From: Parascedosporium putredinis
Lineage: Eukaryota; Ascomycota; Sordariomycetes; Microascales; Microascaceae
Direction: 5' to 3'
DNA: 64,000 nucleotides
Assembly (NCBI GenBank): GCA_949357655.1
Contig: CASHTG010000017.1
Location: 1,240,001-1,304,000, forward strand
Below are positions 47,593 through 61,100 of the stretch, piece by piece. A model generated the notes under the pieces. It worked only from the letters and a program-made list of their open reading frames with translations. It made no database searches and had not been told where the DNA came from. Each line of letters begins with the position of its first letter. The first letter of the stretch is position 1. The position numbers were made by a program, and so were the translations under genes.

Positions 47593-50390
47593 GGTGATAA
47601 TAGTATTACTTATAGTTTTGGGTTTCAACGTCTGGATCTTGCGGAGCCCCGAAATGTTGAGGCCAAGGCACAAGAGGAACAAAGGCACGATGACGATGAC
47701 GGCGAGGAAATGAGGCTACACCCCGGGTAAAAAAAAGATTAAAAAAACGAAGAAAAGAAAACGTGGAAAACAAGATCCCGGAATGTGTGATGGCCGGAGG
47801 AGCTGATGATAGGTGAGGCGAGGGAACAGAAGGAGGGATCGCTCTGCCGTTGTGTATCCTTGCAAAAGATTGCGTTCCTTGACAAGTAACGAGATGGTGG
47901 AGAGGAGAAAGGATGAATTGCGTGGGAGAAGGCCAGCTTATGATATAATTTGTAAATACTTACATGGTACGCCTGCCTCGTGGTGATCGGGTGTTGGTGC
48001 ATATAAGTCAAGCGGTGGTGGCGGTCGTAACTCAGTTGAAAGTCGAAAGTGGCTCTGCGACGACAGAGAGTGATGGACGAGGATAGCTCCCCTTGGCGCA
48101 CCCCTCCACCTCTCTTCACCCTAGGAAAAGCGGCGGGATGGGCAAGAGAGGCTTTTCTTTTCTTTTTCCTCCTCTCCCTCTTTCCCTTGTGCGCAATTCT
48201 AGTTTCTTTCTCTGGAGAGGTAGGCGATAGACTTCGTGTCCCCAGAGAGACAGCCGAGTCTCTATCGATAAGGGGGGCGTTCTTTGAAGCCGAGTATGGG
48301 GTGTGTGACCAAGTGAGGTCCTTTTAGAGAACGTGATACTGGATGGAGCTAGACGAGGCGGTAGGGCTTAAATGAGATATTTTGGTGGAGGACAGCAGTC
48401 TTGGGCCGCAGACGGGGCCTTTCAGGAAATGACAGCTCAGCCGGGGGTGTACGCGTGCTATGTATCGTTCATACGCATGTCTCTCAATGACATGAATGTG
48501 CGTGTATCTCGGCGCTGTTGACAAGACAGTAATTCATGAGCAGCGAGGCCGATGATACTAGAGAAGGAGATCCGTGCCAATCATCCGCAGCCAGCGGCTT
48601 CAGTTGACGCAACTTGCAAGGAGGGGATAGGAATGCCACCCCTCTTGCTCTCCGAGCACCGTATTTACCCTCCACCCTGGTCCCTAACCCCGACGAGGCC
48701 ACCAGGGCGGAAGAGAAGGGGTGTGGGTGGAGTGATGAGTGAGGGATGACTGCCTTGGCTGAGCACATTCCCATTCAGCTCAGCAGAAAATGGTGTCTCT
48801 CTCCTTCTCTTGTAAAACAGCACAGGGCGGTTTTAGACAGGTTCGTTCGCTTACCCTTCTTCAAGGGTCTTCTTAAGGCACGATAACACGCGAGGAAGAA
48901 GAAGGCAGAAGAGGAGTGCTCAGCTGAGAGGGGATATTCTCCTGCCTCGCCCTGCGAGCTTGGTTGCAACCGAGGATAGGTTTTGAGGAGGGTAACAACG
49001 TCGTCAGCCGACAACAATAATAGGCTATTAAATCAGGGGATTCTTGCGAATCCTGTGTTATCGACATTCCTTCTCGTTTCCCTTTTCCTCTTTTTCCTTT
49101 CTTTTGGTGGTTTGGACTGGTAAGAGAAACGCCACGCGGGCGGTTGTGCTCCCGACCTCGACCGCCTCGCCGCGGCTCAAGAGCCCGCCTTTGCCTCCTC
49201 TCCCCATTGCCATTCAGTTGGGCAGGGGTGGGTCTCAGACAGAACCTTGGTCGAGGACCAGTTCGCCGGGACCCTTGTGAGGCGGGCGCTAACAAGGATT
49301 ACCCTTCACATGGTAAAGATGTGACCAAGACACCTCGTTAGTCCTCAGATATCAATAACAACTCATGCTAATAGTTGTGGTAATGGAAAAGGAAGCTGCC
49401 CTGAATCCTGAAAGTGGCCACAGCGGAAATAGGAACAAAAGAGGGTGCCCTCAGATAATGTTTCCTACCCTTTCTTACAGTTGAGAGTGGGGGATGGGCT
49501 GAATACGGGGAAGAGGAGAGGGGAGAGGGGAGTAGAAGTTGAGAGCGAAAAAAAAAAAAGAAAAAAAGACGAGAAAAAGATGGAGCATCCTAGGTACGAA
49601 CACTTGTCTTTTCTTTTCTTCTCCTCCTTTTTCTCTCCTTTCTTTTGCTGGCCTTCTTGCTTGTCTACTGTTCGTCATCCGTCAAGAAGAAGTCGGACAG
49701 TGTGCAAATCATCATTCGTGCAAGACTGCCGTGGCCCCAAATTGGCAATGAAACGAAACTTGGAGGACCGGGATCAACGCTGATCTCGTCTGTCGCTCAT
49801 CATTGTCCCATCTGGCTGGGCCAGGAGCAAGACCGGCGAGTGGAGAGAGTGGAGAGGGCACGCTAGATGATTGCTCAGTTCGGGGTGATGAAATAGGGGG
49901 CTTGGGACCAAAGGACCCCCTTAGGCTGGGATAGACAGCAGTTGTTCTTTAGCATTGATCATGGGTACGCTGGATGGATCAATTGTAATACCAACGAGAG
50001 CAGGGGGAACATCGGAAGCAACAGTTTCCGTAGGTGGGAGGGTTGAAGAAAAAGCAATACTGAACTGGGCTACTCCAACTTGATTGCTTGATTGCTTGGG
50101 AAGGGAAGCCCACCACACACTTGAAGCTCAAATTGATCACGGAATCTGGGATTGACTGTTGATGGAAAGAGCAGCTTGGCTCGCCTACACCAAAGTACAA
50201 GTAAGTAAGTGAGACTCCCGGAGCTGGCGTAGCGCATGGCTTGAGCGTGGCCCTAAAGGCTCGTCTCCTTCGACCCTTCCATCCTTGGGCATCTCAACGA
50301 GGATGGAGGGCGCCCTTCCCTTGGGGTCAAGCCAGTAAGATTTGAGAGTGCGCAAGGTTTTGTCCGTTGTGTTACCAAAGCCAAAGGCCG

Positions 50391-50442
50391 AAAAAAAAAA
50401 AAGAAAAAAAGAAAAAGAAAAAGAAAAAGAAAAAGAAAAAGG
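50391..50442. repeat. (AAAAAG)n repeat
   Basis: A homopolymeric A start followed by roughly six AAAAAG-like units. Confidence 0.9.
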
Positions 50443-53117
50443 AGGCAAAAGGAAGGCGCACTGGCACTGGGCTAGTGGCGGCAGGAGCCAGCGGCCACGA
50501 GATCTATGTCTGGTGGCGGACGACTCTTCTCATTCGACTGAACAAATGAGCCGCCTTGCACTCGTAGCCATCCCCCATCCTTACTACACCACGACTTTCG
50601 AGGAATACTGCCTCTTCATCCCTTGATGAGACCAGCTGGTTCACAAACTCAGATAAAACCAACCCCACCCGAAAGTATCTGTGTTGATACCGAAAGCGCC
50701 AAAGGAGGGGAAACCCCCGCGAAGCCCACACAAAAGGGGGAGGGGTGGGGGCAAGATTGCTCATCCGCGCTCTGTACACATCCAGCCAAGCCCAGCAAAG
50801 AGCACGAGCACGAGCACGGTGGGGCGGAGGCAAGCCAGCCCATCTCATCTCAACCGAACCTCTGGTTCAGAAGAAAAGAGACTGGTCACTTGTCTGATAT
50901 CGCTGAATCCATCGTAACACAGGAGATTTGTTTATTTCCAGCTTGTGACGCCCCCTCCCTGCCATTGAAGCCATCAAGTGAGGTTCGGCTGTTCGCCGGT
51001 TGACCAGGGGTGAGGAGGTGCCGTGGAGGTGATGGAGGACGAGAGACAACGAGATGGGGATGAAAGCAATTGAAGTGAAGGTGAAGGAAAGAGAGTCGGG
51101 AAGGGGACGCGTCCACGACGAGGAAAGCCAACCCAGCCACGCTCAGCCCGGCCCAGTCAGGTTGTGAGCGTGATGATGCGCGTTGTACAGTTCGAAAAAC
51201 GCTGCATTACGTCCTGCATGTGAAATGCAGCGGTTCCGAGAGGAAGCCTGTGCAAATGCGAGGTAGATCAGGGAGCGGCCAGTCCCCGGTTTCCAGGATC
51301 TGGTCCAAGCCACCCTTAGCCGGATTGGAAAGCCGAACCCACCCTCCATCTCCTCCTCTGATCTCAGATCGTTGGCTAGGGCGGCGGACTGTGGCGTTCA
51401 AATAATGGTTTGGGTTCCAATCACGCGCCGCAGGCCACTTGCCCTGGACGCCTTGGAATGCTCTGGGGACGCTGTACACTGGCTGTACGCTGGCTGTTCG
51501 TATTGTACTGATCAGTCAATGGATCTTTAGGTTGGATGCAAGCCCCCGAACGAGTCGGCGTGCTGGATCTGGTGGAAGCTGACAACGACACGCGGAGACC
51601 AACATCTGCTGTGCGAGCAAGGGCGGCGGCGCCCATTGTTCTCTCTCTCCCTCTTGATAACGCTATCTTCATTTTGTGCTTGCCTTCCATCCCCCTCTTT
51701 TCTCACTTTCGCTTCCCCATTTCTCGCTATTTTTATCGTAAATACCTCAGACTTGCTTAAAGATTCAACAGAGGAGAGGGAGGGGGAGGGAGTGAGTCAA
51801 GAGACATCGGCGGCGCCACTTTCTGCCCACTTGTGCAACTCACCCTTTTGGATGAAGCACAAATCCGGTGCTGCGGTACGCCATCGGCCAATGCTCAGCC
51901 CTGGCGGAGATTGTCTGCGAGGATGCTCGTTAATATTACTTTGCACCAAACACGGCGACGAGCCACCTCTCCGCAGATGCCTGCCCTGCTGGCTCTCTTA
52001 CACAAGAACCGAAGCCCAGATACCGGGAACGGAACACAGGGAGCATGGCTGAGTGCGCCTTTGTATTTGCCGTGGCTTGGGTCATGATTTGCCCGGTTCC
52101 TGTTTCTCTTATCACCCACTACTAGGAGTGTACTTAAGCGTTTCGGAAGCAGATCCGGAGAGCCCCACTAGCCTTCAACAAGACCCGACTGAATCAAGAT
52201 GCGTGCTTCCGTGAACCGACTACCGGCGCCGGCACAGGCAAGGTCGATCCTCACCCAGCACTGCGAGCACGCCCCCACCGAGGCCCCGAATTTTGCTAAT
52301 TCCCCATGCTCCTGAGTTGATTCGTGCTTTTCCCCTCCACCGCATGGTATTTTCGTGGAGAAGCACACTAGAGGAACTCAAGGGGAACCAAAACCCTCCC
52401 TTGCCCAGAATACCGGAAATGGCTATGACGGTGGGAAGGCCAGGGATGACACTGGCGTCTATTCTGTTCAGCAAGGGAGCCCACCCTCAAACAAACGGCT
52501 AATTCCCCTCAAAAAACCCCCACCCTTCAATGCAAGTCGCACATTACATCAACAGATTCGTGGCTGACCAAAGAGGCAATAACACAATGGATCACACTCA
52601 TGAAGCCTACATCTTGTGTTTTCGAAGCCCCCCTCCCCATTCTTCCCCGTAATTCAAGGGCGAAGAAAGGTCGTTGAGACCATTACTTGGTTTCTACCAA
52701 GACTGCTGTTGTAGTAGTCAAAGTGGAATTGTGGAGGTTCTCGCCGGAATTTCCGTGTAAATCCGAAGCACCTGGGCTGAGGCCTTGGCTCCCCAAACAT
52801 CTGTACCAGTTTGGGCTTAGAATTTGAGGCTCAAGCCGTGATAGTGCTCCTGAACGAACCCCCTCGACCCTTAGAGAAGCAGCGAGGAGCAAGGCGGATG
52901 TCCGACGATAGGCTGCCAACGTTCAGTGCTGATTATCTCTAAACGAGGATCCTAGGAAGATGGCGGCCTGTTCCACCAAGTCGCGTCCCTGGCAAAGTAC
53001 TGGATGTTTAACCCTTGACATTTTGCCTCTCGCCCTCCATTATTTTTTATGACGCACGATCCGACTGACTCGGCTTCGCCTGCTGTTCGTTATCAACCTA
53101 ATAATACCCAGCGTCTT

Positions 53118-53181
53118 TTTTTCCTTTCTTTCTTTTTTTTTCCTTTCTTTCTTTTTTTTTCCTTTTTTTTTTTTTTTTTTT
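53118..53181. repeat. Pure pyrimidine tract
   Basis: Tandem T-runs separated by CC or C, in a repeating pattern of about 20 bases, ending in a run of about 18 Ts. Confidence 0.9.
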
Positions 53182-54864
53182 GGTTGAGGCATGCACAAGG
53201 ACATCGATGCAACAGGGTTCCCCTACCTTGTCCTTCCCTCACCATCACCATCACACACCTCGATGCAGCTCTTGGGCCCGGAGATATCGCTGGTTTTCCG
53301 GTCCTCGTGGTCGGTACCGTCCTGGGTAAGTGAAATAAACGATCCTTAATCGCCGACGAGAGAACACCCTCTGGTGTCGAAAATGATACTCCTCTTCAGC
53401 TAGCCAAGGGCGCAGTCGTGTCAACCAAGTTAGCGGCCGAGGATCGCTATCCACAACCACTTCCACCGTCACTTTCCTTCTTTCTTTTTCCTCTCCCTGT
53501 TTCTTCTTTTTTCTACCGTCTTCTCACTTCTCACTTTTTTCTTCTCTTCCCTTTCCCCTTTTAACCCAGGCTCTCACTTCTCGTCTAACGACTCTTCCAT
53601 TTCTTTTCCGCTTCTTTTCTTTCTTTTTCCTCTTTCTCTCATTCTATGCATTGCCACCCTCCTCCTCTTACCCCCTGATGCTTTTACCTGTCCTCAGGTC
53701 TAATCACGACTGCCTTCCCTCTCCCTAGCTCTTGCCCCCTCTCTCACTTTTGTCCGCTCATAAGGCCCCTAATCTTGATCTTTCGAATGACACGTTTGTA
53801 TCACCCATCCCACCCCGAGATCCTGCATGCACCCGCAAGACGGACATCGAAGTTGATGAGCAAGGGGGTGTCTCCAGGGGATGGGTCAGGTTCGTGTGGG
53901 GGTTTGCTGCATCGCTTTTATTTCCCTTTTCGTCTGCCCCCCGGGCCCTTCTCCCTAGTCTTGCCAAACTCCGGTTTTCAGAGAGCTGCGAGAGGTCGCT
54001 ATTGCGAGAAACACAGCCAGGCCCCAAACCCTTGGCAAAGACCTTGTCGCAGCGAGGAATACACTGGGACCTGATTCTTAGAAGCCCTCATGGCAAACCA
54101 GCGTGTCCGCCACTGCCGCATAACGGCGCTAAAGCTGATATCGATACCATGCCTTTTTTACCTCATGGCTCATGGCTCATGAGGGGAAGCGAGCGTTTTC
54201 CGACCCCAGAGGGAGAGATTCAAGTACCTTGTGCAGATCCACACGCGCGGCTGACGGTTGGCAACGGTGAATGGACCACTGATCGCCTTGGTCTTTGCCC
54301 CTCCCAAAATCCTCGTCGACCCCGGCCCGAGTCACTGCTTGAGCTTCGCGGTTGCCGAACCGGGACTTGCTGTCATTCGTGGGAGGCGATTTGGCGATGT
54401 CATGGCTGAGACCTTTGCATCCCAACGTAGCAAGCATCCTTGCACTTCCCCTTCCTCCCTCCTCCCTAGCTTGGCGAATGCCCCCTCCAACAATCCGACT
54501 TCACGCTCGACCGGTGCGACAAGTCATTGCGTCATGGACTCGCTCTTCCTTCGACAGGGAGAGATAGGCTCAACTCAGTGAGGAAGTATGAGTAGGAGAA
54601 ACGAAGGATTGCAAGATCGACGGCCTGTATTACTCGAACCCCGGGCCTTCCCCACCACGATGATCTATTCCAACCACCGACCACCGACACATCGAATCAC
54701 CGTGGTATCAAGAACTTTGAAGTGTACGCTGACTGACGCTTACCGCATCCAAGAAAGGGGGCAGGGAGGGGGAGGGGTAGCACGGGCAGTGCAAGAGCCA
54801 CGAAAAAGAAAAAGAAGCAAAAAAAAAAGGAGATAGAAAAAAACTTCAAACGAGAAAAAAAGTG

Positions 54865-54879
54865 TATATATATATATAT
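54865..54879. repeat. (TA)n microsatellite
   Basis: About seven TA units. Confidence 0.85.
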
Positions 54880-55011
54880 CACAACAAAGTAAATAAAAAG
54901 AAGGATTCGTTCCAAATATTTCAAGAATTAGTCACCCCGGCTTCGGGATGATAGCCCTCTGCGGACATCCACGCGCCCAAAGTGAAGCATTAGACTGGCT
55001 CGGCCCCCTTG

Positions 55012-55041
<30 letters not shown>
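55012..55041. repeat. (CT)n microsatellite
   Basis: About 15 CT units, just downstream of the subtilase stop. Confidence 0.95.
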
Positions 55042-55042
<1 letters not shown>

Positions 55043-55081
55043 GTCTCTGCCGTGACCCGTCATTGCCCATTGGCACTGATT

Positions 55082-58000
55082 CTACCTTCTAATGCTCGCA
55101 ACTAGAACCCGAACCACTTCTTCATTGTCTCGAACCAACTGCTTGGGTCCGAAGACTTGGACGTGGTGCGGAAGACCCTGCTGGTGGAACCGGGCTGCAC
55201 GGGGGTTGCCTGCCTTTTCCAGCAGGTCCACGTATCGGATGTTGAACGCGGGCATGTCCTTGACCTCCCAGTCTTCTAGGTTCTCGGGTTCTCCAAAGAC
55301 CTTGAGGGCCCGGAACCTGAATTTATACCTACCCTCGGCGGCGAAGGAGCCGTTGCGGAACTCGCCGTCCCAGTAGAGCACCTCATCCGCTGGGCCCTTG
55401 GGGTTGAAGAGCCAGGGCCTCGCGGTGCGTTCCCGGCTCCTGCTCGGCGTCGGCATCCTCGTTGTCGCCCGAGACCGGGATGATCTCAAGATCAGTGTAC
55501 AGACTTCCCGTGTTGAGGGCGATGAGGAAGCCGGGGAAGGTGGTGCTGTATTGAACGTCGCGGGTTGTCAAGTTGGCCGTTCCGGGAATGGGGAGGTTGA
55601 AGACGCGGTCGGTGTCCTCGGTGATGGGCTGGATCGTCTCGTTTATCCTGCCGGGGCGGGGATGGCCAAAAGTCGACGTGGCCGATGACGGCCAAGCTTT
55701 GCATGCTACCGGCAACACCCTGGTAGGCGAGGTGGTAGAGGGCTCCGTCCGAGGCGTTGACGGTTACCCATCCGGACCAAACCGCGATCCTCTCGGCGTC
55801 GAGGGAGTCGGCCGGAGTAGGGGTGACCTTGATAGTGGCCTCCTCACCAGGGGCGATTGTGATGGATTCGGGTTCAAAAGCAATGTCTGTGTATTCTTCA
55901 GTCAGATCGGTGGGGAAAGTCTCCATGAAATCATCGGGACCGGAGCCACTCTTGAGGTACACTGTCGCGGCCTGGAGGTTTCCAAACTCGTATGTGATCT
56001 CCTCGTCACCGTTGTTGGTGATGGTGAACTCTTGGGAGGCGACGGCGTGATCGGTGTCATTGAAAAGCAGGCTGCTCTTGTCCAGGATCGAGGAGGCAAA
56101 GGTGGCGTCGTAGGCCTGAATGACACCGTTGCCCTGCTGAGGTACTGGCGCGTAGAAATCAAAAGTCGCCGATCCGTTGCTGAACTTGACGGGCTTCGCG
56201 GTGTTGGCAAGCAGCCGCTCAAAGGTGGATGGTGTCACTTTGCCAAGCTTTTCCATCATGAGAGCCAGAGTTCCGGCCACGAGGGGAGTAGCCATGGAGG
56301 TACCGGACAAGACACCAAAGACACCACCATCGAGAGGAAGGGTCGAGAGAATGCTGCCACCTGGGGCGGCAATGATGGGCTTTACATCGAGCTCCCAAGT
56401 CGGGCCCCAGGAAGTGAACTGGCTGGGAAGATCGCCCGTGAGTTCGTTGGGGGTGTTGACCAATCGGACCTGGTCGAAATCATTCATCCCGATGGTGAGT
56501 CGAACCTCGGAACCCTCTTCGAGGGCCTTGATCCATGCCTCGCCCTGCTCAGGGCTTACCATGCCGATGCCCCTGATTCCAAAGACCTCGGAGACATCCA
56601 CAGTGATGGTGCCGGGGACGTTGTTGTAAAGGATGACGTACTGGGCACCCTTCGCCGCAGCGCGGGTAGCCTTCTCGACGAAGGTGCAAGTGCCACGGCG
56701 AATGAAGGCGATCTTTCCTGTCAGGTCAACATCCGCAGGCCAGTCCTCACAGCCGTTTGCAGGGTCGGTAATGTTGAAGTTGAACGCGACGAGGGGCAAG
56801 TCCACGGTATCGACAAAGGCTTTGGGGTTGCCAGCAGTCCAGACCCACTCTTCCTTCTCGCCGTCGTCGATGGCGAAGAGTGATGGGGTCAGGAGTTGGG
56901 GGCTGTGAGTGTTATCTACTGATGCGACAGCAATGACACCTTTACCGCTGGCGGCGGAGCTAGCATAGAATAGGCCGGCATCGCCAGCATTTCCAGCAGC
57001 AATGGTGCAAGGAATACCCTGCTCAACAATGCGCTGGGCGGCGACGCACCAAGGCTCCTCGGACCAGCCTCCTGGTCCACCAATAGAAGCAGTGATAATA
57101 TCGGAACCGTCATCCGCTGCTCGGATAAAGGCCTCGATCAGAACATCGTTCTCGACACCTCCGGAGCAGCCAAAGACCTTGTAGGCGCCAAGGGTAACGC
57201 CGGGAGCGGCGCCTTGGACTCCAAAGTCGTTCCCTGACTGGGAGGCGACAATACCAGCAACATGGGTTCCATGGCCGTTGCAGTCCATGGGATCCCAATC
57301 CTTTACGGGCGTAGACTTGCCACCTGAGTACTCATCTCCCGCAAAGTCCCACCCGTAGGCGACCTTGCATCCAGGGCCATAGCAGCCTCCGAGCATCGGG
57401 TGGTTATAATCGATCTGTAATTGTGGCGTTAGAAATGGTGGTCGCTTGCCAGAGAGATATGAAGCCTTGGAATCAGGCAAACTAATGCGTGGGATAAGGC
57501 GATACTTACGCCGGTATCGATGACAGCCACCCGGATGCCCTTTCCAGTTAGACCTTCGGCCCTGAGACGATCCACCTGAGTCTGGAGATGGGTAGAAAAC
57601 TCGTCTTTCTCTTCCGCCTCCTCTTCCGCCTCCTCGCCTTCGTCTTGGCGTTTCTGAAGGAGTGCCGATTGCTTCGCGCCCGATGCTGTCCAGACAACCT
57701 GATCGTCAGGGGCCGGAACCAAGGTGACTGGATAGACCCGCATATTGGGCATCTGTCGAATCTCCTCGATAGTCTGATCCGATGTCTCGACATCAGTCAT
57801 TTCGATGGACGCGCCTCGGAAGAACGGGGAAGTAAAGTTCTTCCTTGTCCGGGCCGCAGCGTCTACCAATCTGTCATAGAAGCCGGTGACATCCTACCGG
57901 GATATGTTAGAAGCAATGTCTCGAGGGGAAGGGGGAAGGCGGGTAGGCGGTGAGGCGGGGGAGGAGGGAAGAGGTGAGAGAGGAATAGGAATGGCGCCGG

Positions 58001-58134
58001 ATGGGTGGTGAGGCGACAGAACAAACGTACAGCGCCATCTGCGAATTCGACGACATATCGGTGAGGCACGGCGATCAAGCCCAAGGCGGGACTCGCCGCC
58101 GCAAGAAGCGGAGTATCGCGGTTGTTCGGACCAT
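55082..58134 (-). CDS. Secreted subtilisin-like serine protease with PA and Fn3-like domains (four frame-break regions)
   Basis: An S8A subtilase of the large 'minor extracellular protease Vpr' type. Exons are 58134-58031, 57893-57510 and 57414-55082, with introns of 137 and 95 nt. The signal peptide begins MVRTTAIL. An I9-like propeptide follows (RYVVEFADGA). The catalytic triad is Asp in VAVIDTG (about residue 160), His in NGHGTHVAG (about 213) and Ser in SGTSMATPLVAG (about 533), with the oxyanion Asn in AAGNAG. A PA domain is inserted between His and Ser, and an Fn3-like C-terminal region includes EFTITNNGDEEITYEF. Breaks are at 58110-58111 (signal peptide), 55668-55671, 55647-55648 and 55420-55440. 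Adding bases gives about 941 residues. It probably degrades external protein for nutrition. The long plus-strand frame at 55573-56883 is antisense shadow. Confidence 0.93.
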
Positions 58135-61100
58135 TGTGGTGTCTCTGGTGCGTCTGCGTTGCACAGGAGGTCGTGGATCAGTGGCCGAATGATGGACACG
58201 AGCCGAGGTGAGTGGGAGTTACCTCAACTGTGGAAGGGACACACCGTTCTCCAAGGATCGGCGAGTGACAGAGGCGAGCTACGACAATGAGGATGGAAGC
58301 TTGGATGGGTCGCCAAGTCGCGGAAAGGGGCGGGGGATGCGGTCCTACATATCCTTCTCGGCCTCCTCTATGGTGCTCCTCGCCTCGTGCTCCCCGGCGT
58401 CGCTCGTGCGCAGGCCTAGACGATACGGGGAAAGACCCCATTCCATCTGTAAGTACCCCACGCGCGCAGTGATGCACTTTGTCACTTTGAAATCCTTCCT
58501 TTCGTCATTCATTTGAGATAAACCGACCCTATACAACTGTGGAGTAGTACGCTGGATAGAGTAGCGATCAAAGTCTGGCCGCGATGGGCGATGGGGAGTG
58601 AAGCATGGTTCCAATACCCCTGCAGCCGGACCCACTTCATCGGGAAGGTACTTTGGCTCGGCAGGGCATTGTGTGTGGTGCTCCGCACGCGGCCGAGAGG
58701 GTGGGGAATCAAAGTCCCGGGGTGTGCCTGACTGGCTCTTCGTTCTCGGAGATTGGTCGATGCACTGCACTGCCAAGCCGCAAATGAGGCAGTCTTTTTG
58801 CATTCTTATCACGCACGCCAGTCGCGCCCTTTCTTTCTTTTTCTTCTTCTCTGAAGATTTCGTCTTGTTTCTATCAAAAGGGAATTGCCAGGGGGAGGTG
58901 GGGGATGAGGGCGCGAGGGCACGAGGGGATGAGGGGAGGGGGAAGGGGAAGGGGAAGGGGGAGGGAGACGGGGAGACGGAGACACCCCTCACAGTGAGAG
59001 TGTTCTCCGCCAACTCTATTGCCATTGAGTCTCTGCGACAGGGCGGCGAGGGCCCATGATGCTGGCTAAGGGCCATATCGCTTCAAAGGTTGGCGCGATT
59101 AATATATTGCTAGTAGTCTCCAACGGAGGGGTGGTTGTCCGTTTATCAGGCTAGATTGTACGGCAATATGCGCGGACGGAGGAAATAAGGTCTTGATGGT
59201 GAAATGGCCAATGCAACCGCCCACAGCAACCTCGGGTTGATTAAGTACCTAATAAGCGGGAGGACAGCGCTCCCCAACCTCCCTTTTCGAAGCCAAACTT
59301 GAGCCATGCAATCGAAAAGCATTACTTGTACGAAGTAGCTGCGCCCTGGTGAGTCGTGAGAACACGGTAGGCGGTTGCGCGCATGCACACATGGACAAGT
59401 GTGTAGCCCGAGGATTGTTTTTGGCGGACTTCTTTTTCTTTTTCCCATTAGGTGTTTCGAGCGTCAACCCTGCTATCGATCGGCCCAGCGAACTGTTGGT
59501 TCAGTCATGGTATTATGCATGAACCTACACTGAATTGTTGGATATCGCATGGCAACCGGTAAACGGCGAAACAAAAAAAAAAAAAAGCAACCCTTATTCT
59601 TTCTTCCTTTTTTCTTCGTTCTTTTCCGGAAAGATGAGCCCTTTTGATCCAAGTGCCACCGCGCATCATGACGCGGGCGCAAAGCCATGGTGTAACGGAG
59701 GTCCCTGGAAGAATGAAAGAAGTCTGGGAACCAAGACAAGAATGAGCGAGACGCAGTGGGGGCTCTAGAGAGAAGACTGCACGCCGCTTGGCTACGGCCG
59801 CGCACCTGGCTCCTTGTAAGGTGAGGCACATTGCTTCTGGCTCGCCAATGCGACACCGCCTCCCCTCGTGCCGAAGGAAAATGATGAACGGGCCAGGCGG
59901 GGGCGGTGGATCATGCTATAGGTCCGTTTCCAAGAGATCAAGAGGGCCGGTTGGAAGTGATCTACGGCCAAATCACTCGGATCGACAAGCTTCAGCCTTC
60001 ACGCCGCTCAAGAAAGCAATAATTCCTTATGTCACTCGACTATGGTCAAGTGCATAAGCCCTGTAATAGGCAGGTACTATGTGTCAAGTTGAAACCTCAC
60101 GCTTGAAACAACCCACCGCCTGCTTGCACTGGCGATTGCTTTTTTCCCCATCTCTTCCTCTCCCTCGGTAGTCTCGAGATATATGCCATGGAAGGTTGTC
60201 TCACTGAGGGCGGGGGATAGTAATAATCAAAACGTCATGCTCCCAGAAAGCCATGCACATGCAGTAGTCTGATAATTTTAACGCGACGCGCTGTGGCATT
60301 ATGACCCAATTCAGAACGGAGACAAAATTGCCTTGCAATCACACCGTGATTCGACGTTGCGAGTGAAGTGAGATAATACAACGTGTGCCGATTATGCGAA
60401 AGAGGTACTCGGTATCGTGCGGCCGATTCTCTGATATCGGCGGTACTGCAGAAGAGGTAAACATCAATCAATGTGGTAAAGGGTCGCTCAAAGCGAGTGG
60501 CAGAAGCCTTCACTTGCGGGGAATTTTGCCAGAAAGAGCAGCTCGATCGTGAGGGACGAGACGCCATGCAGGAACCGCAAATTGAAGGGGGACAGAGGGG
60601 ATCTTTGCACCCGCGATTTAGGGAGGGGGTCCAAGGGAAGAGGGAGGGGCGTTGCGCTCGCGGAACTGATGGCGCTCGTCGCTGAGCAGTCATCCATTGG
60701 CTGGCCATTGGTCCTTTGCCTTGGGTTGGGAGGTGTCCAGCCAGCCAGGGCCAGCCTAACCAACAATCGACGTAGAAGCGTTCCATGGCTGGAAGAGAAC
60801 GATTGGGACCGACACGATCATTGATGTGTGTGGGTGAGGGCACGGACAAAAGAGCCGCCTCAGCCAACAGCATGTGAGAAAGCGGGACAGATCGCCAGAC
60901 ACTCAGGCGGCGTGAACGGGTGCGTGCGACCCAAAGTTCATTGTCCTCCTCGGCTTAGCCAACTGCGGATGATTGCGAAGATTCTCAGCGTTCCAGTGGG
61001 GAAATTCTTGGGGAGCTCGAGCTTAAGCGCGGAGTGAATGGGCTGCTTCCGAACCCGATCCATTACTCGCTATCTCCAAATCAGACCCCTGGTCTAGGGG

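Larger units (their letters stand above)
47593..55081. other. Large gene-poor block
   Basis: About 7.5 kb with only short or non-ATG open frames. It holds an A-rich AAAAAG repeat (50391-50442), a long pyrimidine tract (53118-53181 and again about 53470-53760), and TA and TC microsatellites near its right end. No transposon or RNA gene could be supported. Confidence 0.5.

Noticed and set aside
53732..54409. 225-codon plus-strand open frame
   Set aside because: It lacks an ATG at its start, has no domain-like features and no third-position bias.
54590..54760. tRNA-like fragment (GGGGTTCGA on the minus strand)
   Set aside because: The presumed T-arm does not close and no acceptor or anticodon stem can be formed.
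55573..56883. Plus-strand 436-codon open frame
   Set aside because: Antisense of the subtilase catalytic core.
58345..59076. 243-codon minus-strand open frame upstream of the subtilase
   Set aside because: Low-complexity translation, no recognisable motif, and it covers a G-rich repeat strand.
60235..60873. 212-codon minus-strand open frame
   Set aside because: No motif, mixed codon use and no conserved-looking segment.
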